Below are positions 8,343-17,727 of a stretch of 64,000 nucleotides of DNA, in pieces. Origin of the DNA: Actinoalloteichus hymeniacidonis (GTDB lineage: Bacteria > Actinomycetota > Actinomycetes > Mycobacteriales > Pseudonocardiaceae); the NCBI RefSeq assembly GCF_014203365.1, contig NZ_JACHIS010000001.1:4960001-5024000 (forward strand), written 5' to 3'. The notes under the pieces are model-generated. The model saw nothing but the letters and a program-made list of their open reading frames with translations. It had not been told where the DNA came from and did no database searches. Numbering within the stretch: the first letter of the stretch is position 1; every line of letters starts with the position of its first letter. The translations under genes and the position numbers were made by a program.

Positions 8343-10880
8343 CTAGTCGGTCACAAGAGCCTGCATCGGCGAGCTCTTCGCCGCCTTACCCGCCGGAAGC
8401 AGCGAGGACAGCAGCGCCATTCCCATCATGGTGACCAGCACGAACACCAGCTGGACCACCGGGACGGTCGGCGTGGCATTCAGATCGGGCGTCGACAGCG
8501 TGATCAACATCGCGTAGCCGGTGCCGAGGACGATGCCCAGCACGGTGGCGTATGCGCCGAGAATCGCCGCCTCCCAGCTCAACATCGCGCGCAGCCCGCT
8601 GCCCCGCAGGCCCAGGGCCCGCAGCAGCCCGTTCTCCTGGGTGCGTTCCACCACCGACAGCGACAACGTGGTGGCGACGCCGACCATGGCGACCAGCACC
8701 GTGATCCCGACCAGTCCGAGTGCGACCATGCGCAGGATGTCGATCATTTCCTGATACGCCTCCCGCTCGTCGCCCGGGAAGCTCATGTACACCCTCGGGT
8801 CCAACGGGGTCAGCTCGTTCATGGCGGTGCGGAATTCATCCGGGTCCGCACCCGCAACCGGGTTGGCCATGATCGACCCCAGTTGCGCGGTCGGGTCGAT
8901 CAGCGCCACGTCGTCGGGGTGCATGACGAAGCTTCCCAGGGTGGAGGCCCGCTCGTAGAGCGCCGTCACCTCGGCAGACACCTCGCCTGCCGGACCACGC
9001 ATGGTCAGGGTGTCGCCCTGGGAGATACCCATATCCTCGGCGGTGGAGACTGCCATGCCGAGCTGGCCGGGACCCCAGTTGTCCAGGCTGCCCTCGGTCG
9101 CCACCTCCTTTGTTGCGGGCAGCTGGTCGAGGTCTCCGCCGGTGAGGATGATCTCGTGGTTGGTCGAATCGCCTTCGCGGTTCATGTCGATGAAGCTCTG
9201 GGTGAGGCCGATCACCTCACCGACGGCCGGATCGTTGCGCATCGAATCGACCAACTCGGGGGTGAGCACCGGTGCATCGTTCTCGCCGAGGTAGGTGTCG
9301 ATCTGCGCGTCGGCTGGACGGGCGGCGTCCAGTTGGTTCTCGGCACCGGCTTGGAGGTTGGCCACGGAGACCAGTACCGCCGTGACCAGGGTGACACCGA
9401 GGGCGAAGACGGCCGTCGTGGTCGCCGCGCGGCGGGGGGAACGCAGGGTGTTGCGTACCGCCATCCGACCGGCGATGCCACCCATCTTGGCTGCGGGTTT
9501 CTCGAACCGTCGGACGATGGCTCGCAGCATCGCCGGGCCCGCCGCCAGGTAGGCCGCGAACAACGCACAGCCGGATGCGGCCGAGGTGAGGATGCCCAGG
9601 TCGCCGAGTCCGCCGACCAGGAACGGCCCCACACCCAGCAGCACCGCGACCAGTGCGCAAAGCACCGCGAAGGCCTTGCGAAGTTTACCGATCTTGTTGT
9701 CGGTGTCGGCCAGCACGGCCGTGTTCATCGCGGCGACCGGAGAGATCCGGGAACCCCGGATCGATGGCGCGGCTGCGGCGAACACCGAGACGAGCACCGC
9801 GAGGATCAGGCACCCGGCCAGTCCGACCGGCGAGATCGTCAGCGGGATGTCGTTGCCGGACACCGCACTGGCGATTCCCGTGCCGAGGTAACCGATGCCG
9901 ACAGCGCCCGCGACACCCACGGCACCCGCGACGAGGCCGGACAGCGCGGCCTCGACCAGCAGGGCACGCAGGATGTGGCCCGGTTGGGCACCGACGCAGC
10001 GTAGTAGCGCGGTGCGTTGTCTGCTGCGGACCAGCAAGATGCGGAAGGTCGAGGCGACGATGATCGCCGCCGCGAGCAAGGCGATAGCCAGGAACACCGA
10101 CAGCAGCATGAAGATCTGGTCGACGCCTTGGCCGGAGTTCTCCAGCTGGTCCGCCCGCAGTTGAGTACCGCCTTCAACCACGGCGTCCGCGCCGAGGGCC
10201 TCGCTGGCAGCGGTTACCAGGGCGGCCTCATCGGGACCGTCGAGGGTGATCTCGTCATAGCCGAGCTTGCCCTGCCACTGCACGGCGGTGTCCGGGTCGG
10301 TGATCACCAGTGGACTCATCGTATTGGAGGTCCTGGCGATACCCGAGACCGTGAGTTCCAGCTGCTGGGCCTGCGCGTTGGGGTCGGGCCCGACGACGGC
10401 CAACTCGAAGCTGTCCCCGACCTCGACCGACATCTCCTCCGAGGTGGCGGGGGTGATCACCACCTCCTGCGGTCCGGCGGGTGCGGTGCCCTCGATGAGC
10501 TCGCCGTAGCCCAACGGGCCTTCCAGCTCGGCGCCCCGGACGTAGACATTGTTGCGATCGCTGTCGCTCGCGATCCCGGTGACGCTGGGCGTCGCCTGAG
10601 TCACCTCGGGCAGCGCACGAAGCTGCTCGAGCTGTTCCACGCTCAGGGAGTCGATGTACTCGTCCTCGGTGCCCTCGATCAGTTCATTCGAGGGCGTGAC
10701 GAGCGCGTCGACCTCCTCGGATATCGAGGTGAAGCTCGAGGTGAACTGGGACCGCAGCGTGTCGGTGAACAACACGGTTCCCGAGGTGAACAGAGTCGCC
10801 ACGGTGATGGCGACTCCGGTGAGCAACACCCGAGACGGGCGGTGTCGAATCTGGGCGATGGAAGCCTTGATCAATCCCAT
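8343..10880 (-). CDS. FtsX/MacB-type ABC transporter permease
   Basis: The 845-residue permease has an N-terminal membrane segment (about 15-38), a large extracytoplasmic MacB-PCD-like domain to about 255, three membrane helices of a first FtsX domain (about 262-395), a central pair of hydrophobic segments, a second extracytoplasmic domain and a second FtsX domain at the C-terminus (about 720-840). This duplicated FtsX layout is usual for actinobacterial exporters of peptides, lipids or antibiotics. It is 4 bp downstream of its ATPase gene and probably translated with it. Substrate is unknown; two MmpS-like lipoproteins lie upstream on the same strand. Confidence 0.93.
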   Translation of the reverse strand: MGLIKASIAQIRHRPSRVLLTGVAITVATLFTSGTVLFTDTLRSQFTSSFTSISEEVDALVTPSNELIEGTEDEYIDSLSVEQLEQLRALPEVTQATPSVTGIASDSDRNNVYVRGAELEGPLGYGELIEGTAPAGPQEVVITPATSEEMSVEVGDSFELAVVGPDPNAQAQQLELTVSGIARTSNTMSPLVITDPDTAVQWQGKLGYDEITLDGPDEAALVTAASEALGADAVVEGGTQLRADQLENSGQGVDQIFMLLSVFLAIALLAAAIIVASTFRILLVRSRQRTALLRCVGAQPGHILRALLVEAALSGLVAGAVGVAGAVGIGYLGTGIASAVSGNDIPLTISPVGLAGCLILAVLVSVFAAAAPSIRGSRISPVAAMNTAVLADTDNKIGKLRKAFAVLCALVAVLLGVGPFLVGGLGDLGILTSAASGCALFAAYLAAGPAMLRAIVRRFEKPAAKMGGIAGRMAVRNTLRSPRRAATTTAVFALGVTLVTAVLVSVANLQAGAENQLDAARPADAQIDTYLGENDAPVLTPELVDSMRNDPAVGEVIGLTQSFIDMNREGDSTNHEIILTGGDLDQLPATKEVATEGSLDNWGPGQLGMAVSTAEDMGISQGDTLTMRGPAGEVSAEVTALYERASTLGSFVMHPDDVALIDPTAQLGSIMANPVAGADPDEFRTAMNELTPLDPRVYMSFPGDEREAYQEMIDILRMVALGLVGITVLVAMVGVATTLSLSVVERTQENGLLRALGLRGSGLRAMLSWEAAILGAYATVLGIVLGTGYAMLITLSTPDLNATPTVPVVQLVFVLVTMMGMALLSSLLPAGKAAKSSPMQALVTD

Positions 10881-10884
10881 TGGT

Positions 10885-11625
10885 TCACCCGCTCAGTTCG
10901 TCGAGCGCGGCCAGGACCTGCTGCCGGTTCGGATTGCGCAGCTCACCGGCGATCCGACCATCTGCCAGCAGCACCACTCGGTCGGCCCCCGCAGCGGCGG
11001 CCGGATCGTGGGTGACCATCACCACGGTCTGGCCGAACTCCCTGGTCGAGCGGTGCAGGAAGGACAGCACCTCGCGACCGGTCGCGGTGTCGAGGTTGCC
11101 GGTGGGCTCGTCGGCGAACACGACATCCGGTCGGTTGGCCAGCGCACGAGCGATGGCGACCCGCTGCTGCTGGCCACCGGAGAGCTCCGACGGGTGGTGG
11201 GACAGACGATCCTGGATCCCGAGGATGCTGATCACCGTGTTGAGCCAGTCGCGGTCGGGCTTACGGCCGGCGATGCTCAGTGGGAGCACGATGTTGTCGT
11301 AGGCCGACAGCTCGCTGAGCAGGTTGAACTTCTGGAAGACGAAGCCGATGCGGTCGCGACGCAGGTCGGTGAGCTGGCGTTCCGATAGCTCGGTGATCTC
11401 GGTGCCCGCCAGCGTGATCTTGCCTGAGGTAGGCCGGTCCAGACCCGCCATGCAGTGCATGAGGGTCGACTTCCCGGAGCCGGACGGGCCCATCACCGCG
11501 GTGAACTCACCCTGGTTGATGCCCGTGCTCACCGACCGCAGGGCATGAACCTGGTTCTCCTTGGTTCCGTACACCTTGCTGACGCTCTGCGCCGCCACGA
11601 TGGTGGCCGTCGTGGTCATCGTCAT
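10885..11625 (-). CDS. ABC transporter ATP-binding protein (MacB/LolD type)
   Basis: The 246-residue ATPase shows Walker A GPSGSGKST (46-54), Q-loop Gln98, signature LSGGQQQR (148-155), Walker B VVFADEP (168-174) and the switch His in VTHD. The short-ATPase subfamily with its TGNLD D-loop pairs with FtsX/MacB permeases, in agreement with the gene next to it. AGAGAGGAAATG lies upstream of the ATG. It energises export or mechanical work on the extracytoplasmic domain of the permease. Confidence 0.95.
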   Translation of the reverse strand: MTMTTTATIVAAQSVSKVYGTKENQVHALRSVSTGINQGEFTAVMGPSGSGKSTLMHCMAGLDRPTSGKITLAGTEITELSERQLTDLRRDRIGFVFQKFNLLSELSAYDNIVLPLSIAGRKPDRDWLNTVISILGIQDRLSHHPSELSGGQQQRVAIARALANRPDVVFADEPTGNLDTATGREVLSFLHRSTREFGQTVVMVTHDPAAAAGADRVVLLADGRIAGELRNPNRQQVLAALDELSG

Positions 11626-11779
11626 GTCGGGGTGCCCATTTCCTCTCTAGATTTCATCTAAGCGATGTGGGGGTGTGCCCGGCGCGGGCGGGAACGCGGC
11701 ATCGATCGGCGCTGCGGTGCGATCCGTTCGACGCATCAGCCAGAGATCCGTCCCGCCGGGCTGTGCGAGGTTCGAGGCG

Positions 11780-12130
11780 TCAGTCGTCCTGGTTGTTGAC
11801 GTAGCACTCGGCGTTGCCGTCCTCGTCGGCCGTCTGCTCGTCCAGCACCCGGTCGTCGACGAGGATCCGGCAGATGGCGCCGGGCTCGGCGTCCACCAGC
11901 CAGAGGTCGTTGAAGCCGAAGCCGACGGACTCCGATTCCGTCCAGGGCAGGTCCCGTTCGCCGGTGCTGGACTTGCCGCCCGCGAACTTGCTCGTGACCA
12001 CAGCACTACCGGAGCCTTCGACCTCCATCCGGACGTCGTAGCTCTCGCCGAACAACCCGCAGCCGGTGAGTACCGACCCGGCCGCGAAGAGCCCGGCGAC
12101 CTTGGCGGTGGTGGTGAGACGGCTCCGCAC
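11780..12130 (-). CDS. MmpS-like lipoprotein 1
   Basis: The 116-residue product starts at GTG 12130, chosen because AAGGAGG stands 4 bases upstream and a lipoprotein signal follows (KVAGLFAAGSVLTGC). The mature domain begins with YDVRMEVEGSG, continues with an LPW element and ends with ICRILVDDRVLDEQ plus a cysteine near the end, the arrangement of MmpS proteins, in which a disulphide links the CxI-vDG region to the last strand. It is a paralogue of the next gene upstream. Its location next to an FtsX-type exporter suggests an accessory role at the outer face of the membrane; this is inferred. Confidence 0.78.
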   Translation of the reverse strand: MRSRLTTTAKVAGLFAAGSVLTGCGLFGESYDVRMEVEGSGSAVVTSKFAGGKSSTGERDLPWTESESVGFGFNDLWLVDAEPGAICRILVDDRVLDEQTADEDGNAECYVNNQDD

Positions 12131-12379
12131 GGGCCCTCCTTGATCGAGGTCGATCTGACAAGGAAGAGCTTGCGGGTTGCGGGGGGCCGATCGGATCAGC
12201 CGAACGGCCGGGATGGCGGGGCCGGGTCGGCCGAAAGTAGTAGCCGATCGGCCGATCGGCGCGAGATCGAGTCGGAACGGGCGTCGGGAGTGGGCACCGA
12301 GGCCGGTTCGTGCTTCTCGTTCCACCAGCGTACGCGTCCATCGGCGCGGTAGCCCGGAATCACGGCGACGGATTGCCGT

Positions 12380-12763
12380 CTATTGCGCGTTAGCGCCACA
12401 GTCCAGCCGGTCGGCGCCCTCGGCGATCTGTCGGTCGAATTCGACCCCGTCGACGAGGATGCGGCACACGGTGCCGTCCGGCGGCTCGAACACGGTCAGG
12501 TAGCTCTCGCCGAAACCGACGTTCGCGGCCTTGCGCCAGGACGTGCCGTGCTGGAAGTCGTAAGCCTGTTCGGTGCCCGCGAAGCGGTAACTGACATGCT
12601 GTATCAGGAGTTCCTCGGGGCCCGGATCGACGAACATCTCGATGGTGAAGACCGGGCCGGTGATCGTGCCGCACCCGGACGCGGCGACCATCGTGAGGGC
12701 CGCGAGCCCCAGGACGGCGATCCGGCGGCGGAGATGGCCGACGCCGGCCGATCGAGGCGTCAT
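12380..12763 (-). CDS. MmpS-like lipoprotein 2
   Basis: The 127-residue product starts at ATG 12763 (MTPRSAG) with GGGAG upstream. A signal with a lipobox-like MVAASGC precedes a domain that matches its neighbour at 11780-12130: FTIEMFVDPG, an aromatic core, then VCRILVDGVEFDRQ and a terminal DCGANAQ. Tandem duplication of a lipoprotein gene is the simplest explanation. It is divergent from the histidine kinase at 12881, whose promoter shares the 117-bp gap, so the kinase may sense the state of the envelope served by these proteins. Confidence 0.75.
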   Translation of the reverse strand: MTPRSAGVGHLRRRIAVLGLAALTMVAASGCGTITGPVFTIEMFVDPGPEELLIQHVSYRFAGTEQAYDFQHGTSWRKAANVGFGESYLTVFEPPDGTVCRILVDGVEFDRQIAEGADRLDCGANAQ

Positions 12764-12880
12764 GGACACTCCCGGGGTCGAGGAATCACGAGGTCGTCCA
12801 TCATGCCTCTCGCACGAGGCGGCGCCGATCCGGCCGGTGGGATGATCCGGCGGCCGTGGGCGGCTCATTAGGGTCGGACC

Positions 12881-14074
12881 ATGAGGTTCCCACTGCTGCA
12901 CGACCGGTCGCCCGCCCTCCGCGTGGTCGTGGCCGTGGCGATGGTCGGAACCTATGCCGTCGAGTTGTCGCTCATGGCCTGGGATCCGCCCAGCGCGGTG
13001 GTGGCGACCATGCCGCTGATCCTGCTGACACTGTCGGCGTTCGAGGAACGCATCGGGCGACCGGTGCTCGTGGCGTTCGCGGCGGTCGGCGCCTCGATGG
13101 TCGCGACGCTGTTCGTGCATTCGACGATCCTGCAGCGCACCTTCGGATTGATCGAGTTGGTCTTCCTGATCGTCCTGGCGGTCACCGCAGCCCGGCATGC
13201 CTCGCCTCGGCAGCGGTTGGCGCTGGGCGTACTGCTGTGCGCGGCGTTGGCGGTGCTGCCGCAGCGTTCGGTGACGATGTGGTGGAACACGGTCGAGCTC
13301 GCGATGCTGCTGATCCTGTCGGGCATCGGGGCGATCGCCCTGGGTGTCTTCCTCCGCGAGGAGGATCTGCGGCGATCCGCGATGGCCCACCAGGTTCGCC
13401 GCGCCGAGCGGATGGACCTCGCCAGTGATCTCCATGATCACGTGGCGCACTACGTGACGGCGATGGTGGTGCAGGCGCAGGCGGGCGGCGAGATCGTCGA
13501 AGGCGACCCGGCGACCGGAAGGCAGCTTTTCGCCAACATCGAATCGGTCGGCCAGGACGGTCTCGCCGCGATGAGCCGAATGGTCGGGCTGCTGCGTGAG
13601 GGCGCCCAGTCCGATGCGGACCGGACCGTGCCACAGGGCTTGGCCGCCTTGCACGAACAGGTTGCCAGGTTCTCGGCGGTGGGCCCGCAGGCGAGTCTGG
13701 ACGTCGATGCGGCGGTGGACCCCGCTGGCTGGTCCCCGGAGCTGAGCCGTTCGGTGCAGCGGCTGGTGCAGGAGGGGCTGACGAACGTGCGGAAGCACGC
13801 GAGCAACGCCACCTCGGTGCGCGTCATGATCGGCGCCTCGGACGAGGACGTGGTCGTCCGGGTGCGCAACGATGGAACACGAACCAGCCGTCCCCGCTTC
13901 CGGGCCAGTGGTTTCGGTCTGATCGGCTTGCAGGAGCGGGTCTCGGTGTTGGGCGGCAGTCTCTCCAGCGCGGCGCTGCCCGAGGGCGGCTGGGAGTTGC
14001 GCGCCACGCTGCCGGTCGGTCGGACGACCAGTGCGGCGGCCGCAGGTGACCATCCGCATGGCGATAGCCGTTGA
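12881..14074 (+). CDS. orphan NarL-type sensor histidine kinase
   Basis: The 397-residue kinase has five or six membrane segments in residues 14-158, a HisKA_3 dimerisation helix with phospho-accepting His185 (SDLHDHVAHYV), and a HATPase domain with the N-box Asn302 (EGLTNVRKHA) and the G-box FGLIGLQERV. HisKA_3 kinases normally sit beside a LuxR-type response regulator, but none is encoded on either side, so the kinase is an orphan. The sensing part is purely membrane-embedded, which is common in envelope-stress kinases near ABC exporters. Confidence 0.9.
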   Translation: MRFPLLHDRSPALRVVVAVAMVGTYAVELSLMAWDPPSAVVATMPLILLTLSAFEERIGRPVLVAFAAVGASMVATLFVHSTILQRTFGLIELVFLIVLAVTAARHASPRQRLALGVLLCAALAVLPQRSVTMWWNTVELAMLLILSGIGAIALGVFLREEDLRRSAMAHQVRRAERMDLASDLHDHVAHYVTAMVVQAQAGGEIVEGDPATGRQLFANIESVGQDGLAAMSRMVGLLREGAQSDADRTVPQGLAALHEQVARFSAVGPQASLDVDAAVDPAGWSPELSRSVQRLVQEGLTNVRKHASNATSVRVMIGASDEDVVVRVRNDGTRTSRPRFRASGFGLIGLQERVSVLGGSLSSAALPEGGWELRATLPVGRTTSAAAAGDHPHGDSR

Positions 14075-14204
14075 CCGGTCCGTGATCCGCTCCGGATTCC
14101 TAGCGAGCTCGCCAGGCGCAGCAGGCCGTCCTCGGTAGTCGAGGCAACCGACGGTGTCGAGGGGCGGCCGGGACACGCGAAGCGGGCCGGGTGCGCCCGC
14201 AGAA

Positions 14205-15344
14205 TCAGGAGGTGACGCCGACGACCTGTGCGAGGACGGTGCGGAACAGCTCCCGGTCCACGGTGGCGGCGTCCTCGGCGAGCCAGCCGCCGATCTCGTC
14301 CAGGAAGCCCTCCGGATTCATCGGCGCGGCGGTGTCGTCCTCCGGCTCGTCGGTGGTGATCCGGCCGAGCCTGCTGGGGTAGAGCAACAACGCGCCCCGG
14401 ATCTCGACGTCGGGCAGCATCGTGCGGTAGGCGGCCACCGCCTCGGGTAACCGGATGGAGCCGCCTCGGAACGGGTGGCCGTTGCGCCACAGTTCCCCGT
14501 CCTCGTCGGCGGTGTAGTGACCGGGCAGCCACTTCTTCGACTCGATGAGCACCAGCCTGCGCCCGCAGAGCACGGCATGGTCGACGTCGGCGAACACCGA
14601 TCCGGGCCAGGCCAGGCCGTGGAAGATCCGCACCCCGGGCAGCCGGGTCAGGTAACGGTCGAGGAGTTCGGCGGTGAGCTGGCCCCCGATGTCCTCCTGT
14701 TCCTTGCCGGGGCTGCCGAATACCCGATCGACGCCGTACTCCGCGACGAACTCCTCGTCGACCTGGTTGGCGGTGACCTGTCGGCGGACGGCCCGAATCG
14801 TCATGGTCACCGCGCCGGATACCAGCAGCAGCCAGACCAGCAGGGTGATCGGCGCGGCGAACAACACCGGGGCCAACGCCATCAGGACCAGCAGGCAGGA
14901 CAGCGGCACCAACAGTGGCGCGTGCCCGAGGCCGGTGGAGGGCAGGTAGCGCACCGCACGGCGGACGTCGAGGGTGTCCCACCAGGGAATGCCACGCGGG
15001 TCGATCCTCGGCGTGGACGGGACGTAGTCCGGATCGTCGCCGAGGTGTTCGCGCCGCCGGGTCCGGTTGTTGCGGCCCACCCAGGCGGGTCGGCGCAGCG
15101 GGCTGGACGCCTCGGTACTGCTGTGCACCTTCGGCGGGGTGGTGCGGCGGAACGAGGTCCTGTCGTACTCGGCCCGCAGCGCCGGGTCGTAGAGGGTCTC
15201 GTAGGCCTCGGTGAGCAATCGGAAGGCGCCTGCGGACCCGCCCGCATCGGGATGCATCGTCTTGGCGAGCTGACGGTAGGCAGTCTTGATGTCCGAGGCG
15301 GAGGCACCTCTGCGTACTCCGAGCAGTTCGTAGTGGTCGACCAT
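14205..15344 (-). CDS. J-domain/membrane/NERD fusion protein
   Basis: The 379-residue protein joins three parts. Residues 3-62 form a J domain with the essential H31-P32-D33, which stimulates DnaK ATPase. Residues 143-184 are two membrane helices. Residues about 215-372 form a NERD (nuclease-related) domain with D253/D255 and E268-S-K270, which fit the PD-(D/E)xK pattern of restriction-like nucleases. J-NERD proteins occur in actinomycetes, but their role is not established. The layout suggests a membrane-anchored co-chaperone that brings DnaK to a nuclease-like module. It is convergent with the kinase gene. Confidence 0.85.
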   Translation of the reverse strand: MVDHYELLGVRRGASASDIKTAYRQLAKTMHPDAGGSAGAFRLLTEAYETLYDPALRAEYDRTSFRRTTPPKVHSSTEASSPLRRPAWVGRNNRTRRREHLGDDPDYVPSTPRIDPRGIPWWDTLDVRRAVRYLPSTGLGHAPLLVPLSCLLVLMALAPVLFAAPITLLVWLLLVSGAVTMTIRAVRRQVTANQVDEEFVAEYGVDRVFGSPGKEQEDIGGQLTAELLDRYLTRLPGVRIFHGLAWPGSVFADVDHAVLCGRRLVLIESKKWLPGHYTADEDGELWRNGHPFRGGSIRLPEAVAAYRTMLPDVEIRGALLLYPSRLGRITTDEPEDDTAAPMNPEGFLDEIGGWLAEDAATVDRELFRTVLAQVVGVTS

Positions 15345-15624
15345 CTACCCGACTCCGATCCCCTCGCCTGAAGCGCATCGACCCATCCGCGGACCGTCAT
15401 CGAGTCGACACCCGGGCTCGCCCGAGAACGATGACGTGACGAACGCCGGACAAGCCGTCCGTCGCAACGATGATCACATCATTGTCGTCGGCGTTAGGAG
15501 ATGGTCGCCCGGGCATCGGCGGCGGTGGTGTGGTGGTGTGCGACGAGCGGTCGTTCGGCCGCATGTTCGGCCATAGAACGCCGATCCAGGTCACTTATCT
15601 CGCGGGCACGACTACGGTAGGCAC

Positions 15625-15975
15625 ATGAGCCAGCGGATCGGGGCGGCCGAGCTCCGCCGAGATGAGGCCGCGATCATCCGCCGGGTCGAGGCGGGCGAGA
15701 GCTTCACCGTCACCAGGGACGGCAGGCCGGTCGCCGACCTGGTCCCCTATCGCCGCACCGAGGCGGCGCGGACGCTGGGGGCGCTGCAACGCGAGTTCCA
15801 TGCCCTGCCACCGGTCGACGCCGCTGGTTGGGAACGGGATCGGCGGCGCAGCGACGTCGGATTCGGTCCCGATGATCCGACGGAGAATCCGTGGGATGCC
15901 AGACGGACCACCCCGTATCCGAGTTGGTCGGGGGTTCTCGACCTGCCCGAGCTTCCCGGGTTCTCGGGCCGATGA
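15625..15975 (+). CDS. Phd/YefM-type antitoxin (VapB-like)
   Basis: The 116-residue protein begins with the Phd fold: RIGAAELRRDEAAIIRRVEAGESFTV, then TRDGRPVADLVPY. The C-terminal 60 residues, rich in Pro, Trp and charged residues, would wrap the toxin. Its stop overlaps the start of the PIN toxin by 4 bp (ATGA), the usual arrangement for a translationally coupled antitoxin-toxin pair. It probably binds its own promoter. Confidence 0.88.
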   Translation: MSQRIGAAELRRDEAAIIRRVEAGESFTVTRDGRPVADLVPYRRTEAARTLGALQREFHALPPVDAAGWERDRRRSDVGFGPDDPTENPWDARRTTPYPSWSGVLDLPELPGFSGR

Positions 15976-16373
15976 CCACGCCTGCACGGGTGTTGATCGA
16001 CACCTCGGTGATCATCGAGCTGGATCGGATCGATCTCGGCGAGTGGGTATCGGCTCGGCCCTCGGTGAGCGCGGTGAGCGTCGCCGAGTTGGCCTACGCC
16101 TTGGGCACCACCGATCCGGTGGAACGCAATGCGCGGGTGGAGCGGTATCACACGGCGCTGCGCCGGATCGACGTCCTTCCGTTCGACACCGCCGCCGCGA
16201 AGCTCTACGGAGTGCTCGCCGCGCTGATCCGGGAGACGGATCGGCGCGCGATTCCCCGGCGGGTGAATCTGCAGATCGCCGCCACCGCCGCCTCGCGCTC
16301 ACTGCCGCTGCTCACTCGTAATCCGAAGGATTTCGTGGGGCTGCACCGGGTCATCCGCGTCGTCACGATCTGA
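15972..16373 (+). CDS. PIN-domain toxin (VapC-like) with an altered acidic residue
   Basis: The 133-residue protein starts at ATG 15972 within the antitoxin stop. It has D10 (VLIDTSV), E39 (SVAEL) and a terminal TRNPKDF with D120, three elements of the PIN ribonuclease site. The central acidic position, normally Asp in the D-x-x-IAA-x-A helix, is N99 here (RRVNLQIAATAA). The gene is otherwise full length. VapC proteins cleave tRNA or rRNA; the substitution could weaken or tune metal binding. Confidence 0.88.
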   Translation: MTTPARVLIDTSVIIELDRIDLGEWVSARPSVSAVSVAELAYALGTTDPVERNARVERYHTALRRIDVLPFDTAAAKLYGVLAALIRETDRRAIPRRVNLQIAATAASRSLPLLTRNPKDFVGLHRVIRVVTI

Positions 16374-16647
16374 GCCGGCGCTGACTCGTCGACCCGCGCG
16401 GTGCCGTGTCGCGCGCCGGTTATGATCTTCCTCGCGGTTGCCGTCCGGCCGTTCGATCCCGTCGCGCCGCCACCTGCGCCGCTCGGCGAGATCCGGCCAC
16501 CTCCGCCGCCCCGCTTCGACGAATCCGTCGCGCGCACCGGGGATTCATTCGGTGTTCATCTGATCACACCCGCATCGCGAGTCGATCGAGTCCAACGAGC
16601 CCGATCATCAGCGGCAGGGGGATCAACGGACGTCGGAGGCAACTCAC
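16374..16647. promoter_or_regulatory. promoter region of the TelA-XpaC operon
   Basis: This 274-bp gap precedes four coupled genes and must carry their promoter. Apart from the ribosome binding site GGAGG ahead of GTG 16648, I see no clear operator or RNA element. Confidence 0.4.
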
Positions 16648-17727
16648 GTGAAGCGGGGGCTGTCCATCGCGTTGGCAGCGGTGCTGTTGATCGCGGTGGG
16701 CGTGGCGATCATTCTGGGCCGCGACGAGGACGACACGGAGCTGACCTCGGTGCGCGGGGTCATCGGATCGGAGAAGCTCGCCTTCTTCCAGGACGAACGA
16801 GTGCGGGAGGCGTTCGCCGAACACGGACTCGAAGTCGAGGTCGATTCGGCCGGTTCACGGCAGATCGCGACCTCGGTCGCGCTGGGCGAGTACGCCTTCG
16901 CCTTTCCCGCCAGCAGCCCGGCGGCCGAGCGGATCCAACGGGATCGCGATGTCTCCACGGTCTACGAGCCCTTCGAGTCGCCGATGGCCGTGGCCAGTTT
17001 CGCCCCGATCGTCGAGCTGCTCACCGAACAGGGCGTGGTGCGCTCGGCCGGTGCGGGACACCAGGTGCTCGACATCGCCGCCTATCTCGAATTGACCAGG
17101 GCCGACACCCGGTGGGACGAGTTACCCGACAACACGGAGTTCCCCGCCAGGAAGAACGTGCTGATCACCACGACGGACCCGCGCGAATCGAACTCGGCGG
17201 CGATGTATCTGTCGATCGTGTCCTATGTGGCCAACGACGAGGCCGTGGTGGCCTCCACGGAGGACGAGGCCGAGGTCGTGGCGGAGGTCGGCGAGCTGTT
17301 CCTGGACCAGGGTTACACCCAGAACACCACCGAGGGCCCCTTCGAGGACTATCTCGGCTCCGGCGGCATGGGACGCACCCCGCTGGCCTTGATCTACGAG
17401 TCGCAGTTCCTCGATCGGCAGATCCGGGGCGACGGCTCGATCAACGACGACATGCGACTGCTGTACACCTCGCCGACCGTGTTCTCCACCCACACGCTGG
17501 TCCCGTTGACCGACGACGGCGATCAGGTCGGCAGGCTGCTCACCGAGGACCCCGAGCTGAGCAGGCTGGCCGCCGTCTACGGCTTCCGGACCTCGGATCC
17601 GGGACAACTCGGCGAGATCGCCGCCGAGCACGACGTCCCGGTGCCACCCGAGCTGGTGGACGTGGTGGAACCGCCGTCGTTCGAGACCCTCGAACGGCTG
17701 TTGGACGACATCGCCGAGCAGTACTGA
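16648..17727 (+). CDS. exported solute-binding-like protein, TelA operon gene 1
   Basis: The 359-residue protein starts at GTG 16648, with CGGAGG upstream. An N-terminal hydrophobic segment (residues 5-23) without a lipobox cysteine suggests a membrane anchor. The rest resembles type II periplasmic binding proteins: GVIGSEKLAFFQDERVREAFAEHGLEVEV at the start of lobe 1, SPMAVASFAPI at a hinge, and TTDPRESNSAAMYLS, like the ligand loop of such proteins. No ABC permease or ATPase is nearby. Its stop overlaps the TelA start by one base (TGATG). It may act as an extracytoplasmic sensor for the operon. Confidence 0.75.
   Translation: MKRGLSIALAAVLLIAVGVAIILGRDEDDTELTSVRGVIGSEKLAFFQDERVREAFAEHGLEVEVDSAGSRQIATSVALGEYAFAFPASSPAAERIQRDRDVSTVYEPFESPMAVASFAPIVELLTEQGVVRSAGAGHQVLDIAAYLELTRADTRWDELPDNTEFPARKNVLITTTDPRESNSAAMYLSIVSYVANDEAVVASTEDEAEVVAEVGELFLDQGYTQNTTEGPFEDYLGSGGMGRTPLALIYESQFLDRQIRGDGSINDDMRLLYTSPTVFSTHTLVPLTDDGDQVGRLLTEDPELSRLAAVYGFRTSDPGQLGEIAAEHDVPVPPELVDVVEPPSFETLERLLDDIAEQY

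Noticed and set aside
12764-14176. Extension of the second MmpS-like lipoprotein frame to nearly 600 codons
   Set aside because: The upstream part is antisense to the histidine kinase; the lipoprotein signal starts at 12763.
15397-15594. Short minus-strand ORF between the J-NERD gene and the antitoxin
   Set aside because: Low-complexity Pro/Thr translation and no supporting signals.
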